Shown here: one piece after another, positions 10,240 through 25,200 of the stretch
Numbering within the stretch: position 1 is the first letter of the stretch
Layout: the number at the start of each line of letters is the position of its first letter
NCBI GenBank assembly: GCA_009869945.1
Contig: WIXG01000107.1
Span: forward strand, 153,972 to 217,971
DNA: 64,000 nt
Direction: 5' to 3'
Source of the DNA: Mesaphorura yosii
Lineage: Eukaryota > Arthropoda > Collembola > Poduromorpha > Tullbergiidae
Translations under genes and position numbers: made by a program
Notes under the pieces: model-generated
What the model was told of the DNA's origin: nothing
Databases searched by the model: none
The model's input: the letters and a program-made list of their open reading frames with translations, nothing else

Positions 10240-13200
10240 ATGTCAGGGAAATCGAAGCCGCGGGTATTTTCACTTGGCGGTCGCAAGTTGGGTGCAGTGG
10301 GCAGTGGAGGTGAACCTGGAAGTGCGAGTCACTTGGTTAAATACTCCACTGCCGCACGCTACGATACAAACGACGACGGTAAAGACGACGATTTAGAAGA
10401 CATCGCAATTGTATCCAACGCTGACTTAGGTAAGGCTACCGGCATAACCAGCCGCACACTACACGGTCATATTACAATTGAAATTTGATAACAACATTGT
10501 CATCGTCACCGTCGTGGTCTTCATGGCCATCATGGCCTGGCACGAGTTCACTAATTAGCGAGGTGCTTTCTTTCTTTGGCTTTACAGGCGAAATCACATA
10601 CGGCGGTGGCCAAGCTCCAAATTACTCTCAAAGTAATGGACCTCGTTTAGTTCCTGGTGAGTTGGGTATGGGGCGGGTGTCTGGACACTGAGTGCTGCTT
10701 GACTTGACTCGATGGACTATTTTTTACACCATAAGTCTTTGTTTCTACCGCTAATGTCTTTCTGCACAGCGTTCGACCGACCGACTCTATGATAGCAGTA
10801 GAACGAACGGACTTTGAACAGAGTTTATCGTAAAAGGACGAAATCCCCGAAGTAGGTCTATTAATCAAGTGCCAGTAGAACTAAAACTCGAATGCAGGGC
10901 AACGGAAAATACCCATTGAAATCACTGCAAGAAAGCCAAAAGTCAGGCAGGAAGACAGGAATTCTGTGAATTGTGTGATAAGAGGATTCAATAAACTCCG
11001 CTCGAGTAGTGAGCTCTGGATACAATCGGTATTTGGTTCCGTGTGGACAATGAATTTATGTAAATGAGAAAAGTGGGTATCCGTGTAGCGCTCTGGCTTT
11101 GGCTCTGACAAGGTACACGGGCAAGTAGCAAGTTACGACCATACATAACATTTCCGCAGCAGTTGAATAAAAGTAAATTAATTAGCTTCTCTCAGTAGGA
11201 TTCTCCTTCGGTGCAATGCACTGGCTGCCTGGCTTTATGCGATTTAGTCCAGGACCATCTTACATTTATTTGCATTCAACACAAATTAATTTTCTTTAAA
11301 ATTTACGACTACGACCGACCGACGAGTGAAATATGAATTCTACATTCGCGATTCGCATTCACAACCGACTCACAGCTAACTTTGCATAAGCAAACTTTGC
11401 CGTACGAGTTACAGTTACATGGGCAGACACTGGCACTGGCAGAAGTAATTTCTGTGTGAACCCAAAGAAAGCGTGAAAGAAAGTAATTTATACAAATAAA
11501 AGGGAGGAGGAAGCAGAAAGTGTTAAGACTTCCTAACAGGAATTAGCCTTCCTTCTCCACTCTTCTTTATTAGTAGGCGACAACTGCTGCACGGCGCAAT
11601 CCCGCTGGTGCTCGTGGCTCGAGCAGACAGTGTGTGGACATGAAGCGGCATTCGTTTTAGTCGTTTTTGGTGACAGCGCTTATTATTCATACCGTAATTC
11701 GATGATACTTCATTTTATCTATTCCTCTCTCGAATACGAAGTCACTGTCGCCAGTCGACAAAAGATGAAGGCGAAGTGGTGGAATATTCCGGGCGAAGAG
11801 AAAGTAACCTCAAAGACGAGAGACAATTTTTTCTAATTAAACGAGGTGCGTGATGCTTATTTAATGAATCAAGAAGGCCTGCACATTATTCAGCGTGAAG
11901 TTTCTTCGAAATGCCGCAACTCTGTCTAACCCGAACATTTCAGCCTATTCTTTTCTACGGTGTCACTCGTTTGGATTTCTTTTAGAAATCCGATTCAGTC
12001 GGAGTCGCTACCTTACAGTTGTGATTCCTCTGGCAGCGCATGCTTTTGAGTAGAAAGAAAACACGCCAAGGAAAGTGTTGACTGATGAAGACGAGTCAAA
12101 GGATGCAAAATTGCGAAAGAGCCTTTCAAATCATCAGAGGAAAATAAACCAGGCGAACTATGCATATACGGATTATGTGTTTGGGTTAAAAGGCGAAGGC
12201 GCAGAGAAAAGAAAGATTACTCAAGTCAAGTGCCAATCTCAATCTCATTGCTATTGCTGGTAATTCTAGTGCATTTACATATTCCAATCTTTCTAGTCTT
12301 CTTTCTCTTTTGAGCTGCCGAGCTTGCATTATATTCTTACTTGAGTTGTCGACCCGGTTTTCATCTTCCTTTTTTATATGCACTTAAATCCAAAACCAGC
12401 GAAATAATAATGACGAATAAGAACCCTCGACAAATCCAAGTGCTTCACAGTCACCGCCACACCACGCCGCGTAATATGCCGCCCGACACGGGCTTCGTTC
12501 GTTCGAGTGCTAGTAATAAAAATCAATAAAAAATAATATTACAAAAGCTCGGGAAATATTATTAAAATCATGCATCGAGAATTTATCCGTTTTCGGTGAT
12601 TTTTTTTATCGGCATGACTGAAATTCTCATAATAATTCATGTATTGCATTGCAGTCATGCGAGATACAAGTATTGGAATGTGATTGATGCAAATTCTGAC
12701 TTCCCTCGGCGCAGTGGACGGAGAAAGCACGCCTCCGGGATTAAGTTTCACACTTGCACGGGATTTTTAATAAAAGACTCGTGCTGTGCCTTGCCAGGAT
12801 TCCCATAGCTCGTGCAGTGCCTTATGAAAGCTCTGTGGATATTACGCACTCAATCTTGTGCTTACATATGCAGATTTGTGCTGCTAGAATCTTGAATCTG
12901 CACACTTGCATTGGAGAACTTCTTAATATGTGCAAGATGATGTAGTTTTCTGTTTCCTAGGTCTTTGAATTGTGTGTCTTCTTCCCACTGAAGTTCGACT
13001 AGAATTTTACGCTGAAGAGAAAAAAATATGCTTATTTCAATCAATTAAATATGGCCCGGGTCCAGAAGGCGTCCGAGGCCCTCACAGTACTTCAGCTGTA
13101 ATTTTAGAACTCTTCCAGCCTAAAATTGGGCACACAAGTTTCAATCTTCGTATTTTTATGTATCACTTTCCACTTTTTTCTTTCTCTTCTGTAATGGAAC

Positions 13201-16200
13201 CCTCAACCTTAGAGTCTAATCCTTTCCGTACTTTCTTCTTAAACGGTTGAAGGCTGTACAAGATTTATTCCTTCATTTCATTACGACCTTATCCAAATGT
13301 GTCTAATCTTTAAGACAAGAGCTGATGCTGCTGCTGGATAAGACGCGTCTTTGCATGCTGAATTGAAATTACAATAACGAGAAAGTAATTCCATTCTGAG
13401 AAAAAGAAAATGGATCCTGGGATTAGCGTTCGTTCGAACAGCCTGCCCATGCCCGCATGAATGCTCTGTCCATAAGCATGGTGTCGGTAATGTACATATG
13501 TCTCACGCGCTGCATGATGGCAAACGTCCTTGAGACAAACACGAAGCACAGGAGCACAGCCAACGCAACGTCATGCTTCGGGAGAAGATAATGATTACCA
13601 CTCCATTCTATTATATTAGAAAATTACTCTCTTGCTGCTGCGGGTTTGTAGTAAGTGGGTAGCCTTCTCCAAAAGCAAACAAGAACACGACACATGACAC
13701 AAATTAAAGAAAAGTCCTCGCAATAATTCTCGCCTGCAGCTCGGAGGCTATGAAAGCAGCCACAGTACGGCGCACGGCATTGCCAAGTTGTCGGCTCGCA
13801 TTAGAAATGGAGGAGCCGAAACAGAAAAGTAAAGGTCTTACTTCATTTTAAATGTCTTGATTTTTGCAAATCTTATAAATCATACGAAGATCGTGCGCAA
13901 AATTCGCGTTGTCCAAAACTTGGGCCCTGTTCGTACACTTTTATCCATATTCCCACTCAACCCAATAAATCAAGGCGAAGATCGTGAGTTCAGGAAGAAA
14001 AACGAATTAGAAGAGCAAAAGAGTAATGCAAATTCGCGCGGTGAAAATTCTTGTAGCTGGGCAGATACAGAGGAACTCTGGTTCGAACTTAGACCGTTGC
14101 CAGGATTAACCTTCTCGCCGTGCGATTAGAAGGCAATAAAGAAGTTGAAACGCAAATGCGAACTGAACCTGTCGTATGAATATTGACTTATGGAAATGCG
14201 GTCCTGTTCTATTCAGAAACGAATCGGGTAGCTAGGATATTTCGTGTTTCTGGATTTTGTTCTCCGTGCAATTATTCTGGTTCCTGTCACAGACCAGCCA
14301 AGTCAAACTTATAGGGCGAATTTTTAACTCATCCGTTTATCCAAAGCCATGGGTTCCAAGCTAAGTGATCTGAAATGAATTCCACTCTTAGAAAGCTTCC
14401 TCTCTCATTCTTTTCTAAGCTCTGGAACGGATGATGAAATGAAGTAGAAACATATAAAAGAGAAAAGAATTACAATAATATGCCTGCCCGCCTGCCTGCC
14501 TGCCGAGAATGTGCCGTGCAAGACGCGAGGGAAAGACCCAAGTTTTCGAGAAGAAAGTAAAGTTTCGGCAGAGAAGAAAGGGTAAAAAAATGATGAAATG
14601 AAAGAAACTTGGAAAAAAGCTGAGAAATCACTTGACTAAAACAAACAAAAGAATTCCAGCATGGCCTGCCTACCTCCGCCGCTTCTTTTGCTGATGTGTG
14701 ATACGCTCTTCTTGCTGTAAGTGAAATTTCTCTAAACTGAACTCTTCACTGCAAGTTTTGCGAGGAGCGGCAGTAGTCGTGATATTTACGTGAAAGTATA
14801 TGATAATTCGGTTCGTCGTCTTTGACTGCTATTGAATGACCCGAAAGGAGTGCACTGCGAGTTGGCGGAGTGTGCATGCAATAACAATTCAATTTATAAA
14901 CTGAGATGAGAATGTCGAGAACACGCACGCACACGGCGGCACGGTCCACGCCAAAAGTTTATGCCCACAATCCACCGCAGAGCAGCGCGACGCGAGTGAG
15001 TTCATAAATTGTGGATCAAAGAGATCCATGCGCAACGCTGAGCGCACTTACAGACGTTTCAGTTCAGTTTATGTAAAAGAGTTTCGCATTTTATAACAAT
15101 AGTTTGCTACTGCATATCTTTCTCTTGAAATTTTTTACATCTTTCATTTCGGTAACGATCTGAGTTCGCGTCTCGCAACACAGCGGTATGGTTGCATGGT
15201 TCACTACCTAGCCGTCTACCTGCGAGATCCAACTTCAAAAGTAACTTCTTTCTTCCCTTTCTTGATTTCCGTAATAAAAGATGACAACAAAATATTATTG
15301 CTTAAACAAACACGAGTATGAGCTTGAATACATTTACTCATGCTTCAAATTTATGTGGGCGTTTGTTTTTCTGACACTTACTCCGACTCCTACGTACTGA
15401 ACTGATGACTTAAGAGCTGCGTGACTATTAACTTGAGAGAACGCAATCCGGACAATTTGTTGGAAAAACAATTTGCAAAAGGAAAGTGTGTTTTACATTG
15501 TCCTTTGTACATGTACAGGCATCATTACGAGCACGGGAGCACGAAGTGGACCAGCTACGAGTACGGTCGGAGCTGCTGAACGCTTTCAAAGTCAGTATGC
15601 CCCTGTTCCAATTACGTCGGGAAGTCCGCTCTTAGGTAAGGGACTAATTTGTCATAATGAGTGGAATATTTCTGCTATCTGAAGACTTTGTTTATTTAAC
15701 CATTTAGGCGGAGGTGGTGGCCTTAGTGTTATGAATATAAACGAAAATGCCCCTGGTGGCGGGTACTTAACCTCGGGGCGAGACCCACAAACTTCCTTTG
15801 CTGGACAATCTAAATCCGCATCAAGGCAGAGCCTCCTGGATCTGGTTGGAAGTCGACTTGGCGTCACCGGAGGCATCTCATTGGGAGTAAGTTCTTTAGC
15901 ACAAATCAAACGGCATTAAAATAGGTTCATATGTTGAAGAAGTCCACATTACCTATGCTAACAGCGCGTTGGAAGAGAAATGTTTCAAGGTACCGATGAA
16001 TAAAAAGGCAATAAATACGCGTGATATTGAGGTAATTCAGATGCAAATTGGCAAACCTTTTGTACTCGGGCCAAACTTGGATAAATGTTGTTGAAAATTG
16101 ATGCGGTTCAGCGAAAGGTTAAAGAGTATAAATTACACACAGCGCGTGCATATGCTAGAACTATGAGCAAGAATCGAGGAGTTTCCAAAATAAAGCACCA

Positions 16201-19200
16201 CTAATGACTTTTCCATGAATTTTTATTTTTTGATGTGCTATAATTTGACTCGGGTGGTGAATAGCTTCCATGTCCATGCCATAAATAAATTGGCATCTAA
16301 TGATTTCATGTCTTAACGTGCGCACATTCATTATACTGACAAGCGGCACACACTCAAGCCAAATCGTGCAATTTTTTGGTACTTCGTGACTGCATTCGTT
16401 AAAAATTCCAACATTCAACTGTGAGGGTCACATTGTTTTGACGCATTATGACTCGACATGGGCTCAGTAACAGGATTTGGCTTTCTTCTTTTAATTGTTT
16501 GAATTTGTATAAAACTTTTAGCGAATATTCTTGCTCCACTGAATTATAAGTTCTGTGACGCAAAAGGTGAGGTCTGATAGATTGAGCTCATGTGCTTTAC
16601 ATAGTGCGACTACGACATTACGAGTAGGTATCTTACATGTATAAGTAAAATGCGCTGAAACTTCTGCTACTTCTGCCAATGTGCTAGTAATATGTCTGGG
16701 TAAGGCACTGCTGACAGAATAAGTAATTGGTTTGGATAAGACCGGGAGATTGAGCGCTACACTTTTTCAATTGTAGCGTAAAAATAGCTCAGACGCATTC
16801 GCACAGCCATGGTTTAGGATAGTTGCAAAATACCTCATTATAGACTAACCCAGAACTGCCATGCCAAAACATGGCAGGGGAGGAAGGCGCAGGGAAAGGT
16901 GCCTAAGAGCTGAGCTCACATTATACGTTCTGATACACACGTAATTGAAAACCTTTCGCTCGACGAAGAAAGTTCAACTTTGTCAAGATTTAGATCTTGC
17001 TTGAGTTATTGGAATTTGTAAAGTTGTACGGCGGCAGTAGAAACAAACTTATAAACGCTGGCGTAGAGAGACGAAAGAAAGTAATTTACTTTTTATTAAA
17101 TGTTTCTGGAGTTCAGCGCTGAAGCCTGAAAGAACAGACAGGAAAGAGAAGGTGCAAAATTCACAACTTTTTATTCATGAATCCATTTCACCGAAGCAAA
17201 GCCAACTGCTAACCATCCTCCTGAGTCTACTGAGCAATGTTTTCAATATCATGCACCAATTCATTTCAATGGCAAATTGGCAAACACTGCTCATTTCAGC
17301 GTAACTAGAAAAAAAACTGCACGTGGTTTCAATAATTCGTTGATTTTATTCTAATAATCTTGAAATGACCATTGATCAACAATTTCATACATTCAGCGCT
17401 AAAAGGCTGCAATGCATTGCGCTGTCTGAATTTGCCTTAATAGTTCACTGAACTTGCAACTTTCGAATTTCCTAAACCCATTTAACTTAAGCTCATCACT
17501 CACAGTTTCCCTGCTCCTGATCTTACCTAATCCTTGGAGCAGACAAGTTTTTGAAAGATCGTATCAACTAAATACACACGCTCAAGCTGCGGATTACAAG
17601 ATGCACTAGGCGGCTGTCATTTAGAATTCGGTAATGGGCAATTCAAGAAAAGAGACTGTTTTCCAGTTCATGTTGTTTTACTCTACACTTTCTTCTTTCT
17701 GTGATTCGCTTCCTTCCTTTGTTTACTTGATTGTGCTCTCATTTGGAAAAGTACGGGAAGAGAAACAGCAAGCAAATATGTGCTCCAGCGAAAAGTGCAC
17801 GGAAAAGAAGAGTGTAGCGTAACAAGTTGAGTAAATTGAAATATCCATTGAAGAGTCGCATCCGAGGATGCATCAAACAAGCAGGCTGAGAAATCTGGAA
17901 CAATCACCGCTTTCACATTTCCGTGACTGTCTGCCTGACTGCTTGGTTGCTGTCTGCCAGTTTAGTTTCTTATACCTATGAGACTCGTTGAAGCCTTATT
18001 CTGAAAACGACCAAATAAAGACTAAAGACAATCCCACATAAAAATACGTCTCAATGTTGTCTGAAAATACTTTTATATTGCAAAAATAGAGCAACACGAG
18101 ATCACACGCTCTGGTGGCAGTAAGATGGTTCATGTTACCTCAAACTTCCATTTTGAATGCTGCAAATCACAGATCACGGCATAGTAGCAGTGTCTACACG
18201 CTTATCTGCTAGGGGACAGAATTGGTTATATTTCACAATTCTTTCCACTTTACGATACAAAGAGTTATGATGTAGTACAAGGTTAATGGACGCTAGTAAA
18301 TTGTATTGTATTGTAAATTTCGTCGAAAAACTTGGACGTAGTACGTATATTGAAATTGCATGAAAGCACACATACCAACTGACTAAAGCCGAAGATTGTG
18401 ACGCGAGGTTGGCGTTTGGCGTTCGTTGGCTCGGGAAAAGAAAATCAAGACAAAATCATAATACTGAATTTGGAGGAAGCAGTTGAGCATGAATTTTTGG
18501 TTTGGTTGACTTGTTTCTCGGTCTTGGTTTCCATTTGCGCTCGAATCTCCACCATTTCTGGGCAGGTTAAGCAGCCGAACCCAGCGAGTAAACGGAGAGT
18601 GCTGAGAGATCTTATTTCTTGCACGAGAGAGAGTATCACTGCCCACCAGCATCAGAACAATTTTTCTCGATCTTTATCCTCGATTGCGTACGCTCAAGCT
18701 CCCACGTTTACGCTCACAATATAAAAATAAATCTTTGCCAGGTTTCTTTACTAAACAGCGATGCATTGAACAGCCCGGATCGACTTTCCTTTTGATCATC
18801 ACCGCTTTGCTGTACATTCACTGGAGAAAGGATGCTGTCCTGAATGGTCAGAAGTGAAACGACGACCGAGACAAAAGTGTTATCATTTGCCTTCAATTTT
18901 AGGTTCATGTCTTTTTTATTCGCGGGCAGACGCAGGCCAATGACCATTTCGGTTCCCATGCAGCACTACAGCGAGTTGCTCTGAGGAGATTTCTCGTGTC
19001 TATTGATTCTTCACAGTTCCTGCCTTCGTTCTTGTACAGCACGCGTACCGTGATTGAGAATCATTTTGGCTGTACGCTTTGCGGAATGTTTTCAATTTAC
19101 CGTACGGTCGTAAGAAACTGTGAATATTCTCACGCTCATCCGGCAGGGTATGCGGGTATTGTCACGCTTCGCTTTCAATCGTCTTCCTGCACGCGATGCG

Positions 19201-22200
19201 CCAAGCACAGAAGAATGGAGAAGGGTAATGTTGTCCTCAAAGAAGAAATGGGAAATGAGAAACGCAAATTACGAAGAGTTGCAGTGCACCTCAATTACGC
19301 TAAAGGTTTACCCACGCACGAACTGCTGTACGACGGAATTGAGTGCTGGAGTGCATTGGGTCAGAAAAAATTCTATTTACTGAAGGAATTTTCGATCGCT
19401 TACTCATAATAATGAAACGGCGAACGAAGCTAATTGAAATTTCAGGACAGACTCAAGCGGTGTGGTGGAACTTTTCCTTTCACATAACATCAATGACTGG
19501 CTGAGTGAGTCCCTCCTTGTGAATTGCGACATCTTCAAAGGATTCCACTCCGTCGTTTGTATTTTTAAGTTTTCAATTTATTTTCGTACCCACGTACACG
19601 CGTGCAGGCCCAGCGCAAAAAGCGACAGTCAAAGGAACTGCTTCAATCAAGTTGTCGAGGTATTTTCACGAATTTGGGAAAGGCACGGAAGGACAACACC
19701 AAAGAGAAACAAAAATAGAGTTCAAGTGAATTATTAATAAATCGGCGACTGAGTCTTTGGTTAGAAATATTGAGCGCGGACTCTGCGCTTTATTATCACT
19801 TGGCAAACGAAGTGGCCTTCAGAATAACGTGACAAATTCGCTTACTTCCAGCACATCAACTGACACCCGATGCCGAAAGCGACTGCAAATAAATCTCTCA
19901 TATTTAATTTAGATTGCATTTGGTTTCTTCCGACAATGCCAGTCACATGAGTACAATTTCAAGCGTATTGTGTACTGAATTGAACTGAATCTCCGATTCT
20001 CGTGCGCAGTAATCGAAAGCTGTCAAGCAGGCAATTTGTATCGGCAAAATGAGCAATGACAAATCTTGTATCTGTCATGCATAAAGCATTCAAAGATGCA
20101 GACTCTGAACAAATCCGAAACGACGATGGTACGAAAATTCTATATTTCATTTAAATTCTGAAGTCAGACTGAGAAAATTCCGCTGAACTCGGAGCGTAAG
20201 CGTGTTTCGTGTTTATCCGAACTCGGTCGGGCGATATTACCTCGTTCAATATGCATAAAATAAGTAAATCCATATCATTCCAGAGCATCAAATCTGTCCT
20301 TTTGCCCCTTCTCACGAACCCACGGTTTGTAAAGTCAAGGCAGCTTCAATTTCTGCTGGAGCATGCTGCCTTGGGTTGTCGACTCGGGTTTGAAATCCAA
20401 GAAGAAATCTGAAATCACATTTTCTTTGCTCTCTTTTTGTATTTCGCGTATTTTGCATTTTGGACCAGCCAGCTATCTTTTGCTTTGCTTGCATAGAGTC
20501 ATTACGACCAGACATGAATGTACTGCAAATGCAGCGGGTGCCCGATTCCTCTCTGTCTCTCTTATCTTCAATATTCATTCGCCAGTAATGCAGCTCATAA
20601 TATTAAAGTCGGGAATAAAAGGAATTGTATCTTGAATCACAATTCTCTAGTTTCTGACTCCAAGCTGGTGAAAAAGAATCTCATTTACATTCGCTGAACA
20701 TGTTGGGACTATTGACGTCGTAATGAAGGGACTTAGGCATGGCTGGCAGAGGCAGGCAGCGTTAGCGTTATTTGCTCCGCGCTGCAGAGTAAATATAAAT
20801 TCGCAGTCAAAGAGTTGATGCGCACAGGAGTCATGTTGCTGAATATGAAATCGGCGCTTTAAAGTGCACGTAGCTGAGTATTTGCTCTGGTCTACGGTCT
20901 AGCGCCAAGCGAGTCGCCACCACGCACATCATAGTAAATAGTAAGAGACTAATGGAATCTCAATACAATGCCAGTCAAGTATTTCCTCTTAATCTGCCAA
21001 ATCTCCTCGTTTGCTCATCAGTCAGTCACTCAGGGGCTGTGCAGTAAAGTCGGTTGAAAACATAATTATTCCAGTTTTGCATTTGTATTCAAGTCTATGC
21101 ATAGTACGGCACTGAATCCTCAAAACACTCGGTAATTGTGTGCTCATTCTTCTCAGCATGCATTTACAAATACTTTGGATAATCTGTAGAACAATGCAAT
21201 GACTTTGGAGTTGGTTTTAATCAGCGAGCACTTTAAGCGCACTAAAATTAAAACCAGGCTGCGACCGAGGATTCGGGCTATTTGCTCTGAAGCCTTCTCG
21301 CATCCCATTAATTGCGTGTCCGATGTCCAAATCCTGTCTGCTGGCTTCCGAGGTCGTTGTTGCTGTACCTTTGCACAGAAAAGAGAAAGAGAAAAGGCTG
21401 AAAATGAAAAATGTCAAAAAATGGCGTCTATTTCCCCTCAGGATTCTAGTGGGTTACGAATGCCAAATTTTCTAATAAATATAAATCGCGGAAGAGAGGT
21501 CTGTTGTGTTGTGTACGCCATGATGGTCATTATTTATGATTATTTGAATACTTCCAACAAAAGTGCGCTTACTGGGTGGGATCAAAGTGGTAATGGCAGA
21601 CTAGAAGTAGTGGTAGTGAGTTTAGAGAGAATAATGAGTCATATGAGAGATGCAGGAAATCTGGTGCCGTGTGCTTTCCCGTCACATGAAAACGTGCACG
21701 AAGCACGGCTACATTTTAAATCCTGGATCCGTCTCGACCGTGCTTTCACTTACACGTCCGCCCGTGTCGAGCCGAGATATGAATATTATTCGCCATTACA
21801 GATGCAGTGCACATGGTGGGCACGAAAAGGCGAAGGATTTCTCATCCTTCGCGAAGATGATGCTGCTGGTATGCAGATGGAATAATATTTTTCAAGCATA
21901 AAGTAATGATGTTAATGTTTTAGTTTCTATTTTTTGCCTGCAATTCTCTAAACTCGTGTATAATGTGAACTTCTGTATCTAGCCCGTCTTCCTATTTGCA
22001 GCACGTGAATCAGAATACATAATGGATACGAAATATGTTCCCATTCCATTTTTACATTTGCTCTCTCTTTATTCATATGCATACTGTTAATAATAGTATC
22101 TTTTTCCTTTCTTCCTGTTTCTCTGTTTTTATAAATCCTAACCATTATTTGTCTCCCAACTTTCTCTCTCGCGCTCAGTCTCGTACATGGATTTTATGTA

Positions 22201-25200
22201 CGTAGACCGTGATTTCATGATGCATTCCCTTCTCAGCGTATTTATGTAGTCAATGTGTCCCACAAACGTTGTCCTGAATTGCGTAGCGAAAATCCCGTTG
22301 TAATAAAACATACGATGCCTGGTTTATTGTCATAACCTGGACGGGTGAGAATACTACGCCCAAGAAATTGCGCAGACGTGTCACGGAGATAAAAATTTAA
22401 CTACATTGCGAAATGACAAATTTTTAATCTGGAAATCGTGCATTGTTCCAACAGCCGTTTACATGCCATAAAGCTACGAGTTATGATACAATTTATAATA
22501 AATGCGAACGAACGAAACGAGCCCGTTCGTGTTTTACGGTGTTTACTCGGGCAAATCGTGTCCAAATTAATGTACGTTTTATGACTTATGTGAAAAGTTA
22601 ATCTAATGCATATGGTCTTCTATTGTTACGCTACTTCATTGCACTGCGCCGCTCCTGGTGCTACCCGATTTTACGATATAGTCTGATTGAATTCGCAGAA
22701 TTCAGGTTAACAATGGCCACCGAACATAAAACAGAAGTTACACGGTGTTAGTTGCGCCTTTCAGCGAAAAGTCAGGAGGTGTCTAGGAATTGATGAAATA
22801 AACTCCACAGTTCGGCACGGCAGGGCATAAACATTGTGCAGAACTCCTCATTGTCTAGGTTCTGCTCCTGCTGGTTGGACGGACGTGCTATTGCTAACTG
22901 CCACCATTCAGAAGAAGCGGAGAAATATCTGCGATGAGTTCTAATGAATGGAGTTTTGTATTGCACATTTTCTACTTTTTTTTGGAAATGCCAGCTCGAT
23001 TCACAAATTTCAAAGAAATGAGTCAGTATTGAATTGGCGAATTGGTAATGCGTGAAAGCGATGGATTAAGGACAAAATTTGAAAGATGCTGTTGATTACC
23101 AATGGATTAATAGATTGTGTCAATTACTATTTGCTCGTTGTTTACAGCAATCAATTGAAAGCCTTTTTTCGAGTAAATGCGTACATCAAAGCATTGTGCG
23201 CCACGATTTTATGGGAAAAGAGAAAGCTTTATGCGTTTATTTCTTTGTACGGTGCAGCTCTAAAAGGTATGATGCCATAAACCGACTCAACGCATAAACC
23301 CATGAAGACGATGAACACCAGTACAAATGCCTGCCGTGGAGAAAGGTCGGCCAAGCTTTTTGACTGACTACCGACTGTAAAAAGATGTAAAGAAAGGCAC
23401 AGTGAAAAGTCCCAAGCCTTATTTGGAATGGACAATATGAGCACTAAGAATTATATGAGCCATAATGTACGCATGGACCATGCTCCATATATTTATTGAA
23501 TTGAGCGCCCGCCTGCATCACAGATTAAGTAAACTCCTTGTATGTTACAATTAGGCCGCTCAACCAGTTCCGTGGAGTCTTATTTATTGGAAAAACGTAA
23601 CGGGTGAACCGTATCATATGTGAGCCATACCCAGACATCATTTTAAGCCAAAATCGTTTAAAAGTCCACTCCCACAGCTCCCGCAGGAAATGGTTTCTGA
23701 AAAGAAGTGAAAGGCAGTGCAATTTCCAGTGTAGACTCGAGCCAGGAAAGAAAAAATGACATACCACAAAAAGTGGTGTAACGACTTCAAAAGAAGTCTC
23801 CAAAGCCCCTCCGACTCTGTTACTTGGACAAATTCCAGTTGCAACTCGGCACATCACGACGACGACGTAGAAAACTTTAGTCTTTGAAGAATGATGATAG
23901 GAGTCACAGGGTATTATATTCCTAAAAGAAATGAGTAGGAACGCTATAAAGTATCCATTTTATTTGAATAACTACATATTGGCCAAGCACGACACGGACA
24001 GAGAATACGTGAAGATCGTTCACCGAGTCAAGTGATGAAAGCAACCAAACTGGTAAAGGAGCAATTTAGGAGAAAAAAATACTGAGCTGCATTTTAAAGT
24101 AAACACACATACTAGTATAAAACCTAATGCTTTCCTATTCTTGCATTTTTACACTTTCACGTAAGTTACTGGCGCCTATACATTCGGAATGTTTAATAAG
24201 GTGATTGTTTTATTGAGATTAATCCAATCCAACTCTACTAAAAATTTAAAACTGGCATGGAGGTGAATTTTAAACAACATTCTGGCTACTAATAGCCATT
24301 CTGCATGGTGAGACGTGTTGATTATTTGCTCATGCAGCGAAATGTACTTTCCTCAGTCCAAATAAATCAACCTGATGAATACGTGCTTGTGCCGCATTCA
24401 ATCGCCGTCCAGGCTATTATGAGATACGAGATAGGTTATTAATCGGGTGGGTAAGGCAGAGTGCCACTTCATTCGGGCATGAGAGACGCTTAATATGAAT
24501 TATTTATGGAGCTGCACCAGACTACTTCAAACGCATCTGCTTTACAAGTTCTGGTACTATACAGCGCAACGCTAGGAAAGCGGCACACGGAAGATTTCCG
24601 TTCTTTGTTGAAACGAGTGTATTTATAAACTGGTGAAATAATTCTATATGGTAGTTCATAAAAATCTGCAGTATGCAGTCTTCGCCATGCTCTGCTCGCG
24701 AAATGCGAAATATCAAAGAGAAAAATGAAAACACGCTCGAGTACAGACAAAGGAAATTTAGGCAAGCGAAAAATATGCGAATGCTTGCTTTCTTTTTGAT
24801 CCTTTACCATTTCATTCCATTCTTCTTCCACTCGAACTAATCATCCACTACAATTTTCTGTCACATTTCTCATGATTCACGGGCCATACTTGCGCAGCTT
24901 CACATTATGCACTGCTTCATGTGGTATATACAATCAACTCAACTCGCACTCGCTCTTTCCACTAATTCGCGTTTTCCAGCCCAATTAATTTGGTTTTTGA
25001 GAGAGCCGCATCCGAATGCCGAACGCATGTGGACCACAGAGAAATGAAGCGAGTACAATAATAACAATGAGTGCAATGCAACGCGAGTCGCTTAATAAAG
25101 AGAAATGACTGTTCGAATGAAATATTAATTTCATGTGTGGAAGCTTTTGATATATGCAAATCATGTAAACATGAATACATTATGGAATGCTAAATGCTAA

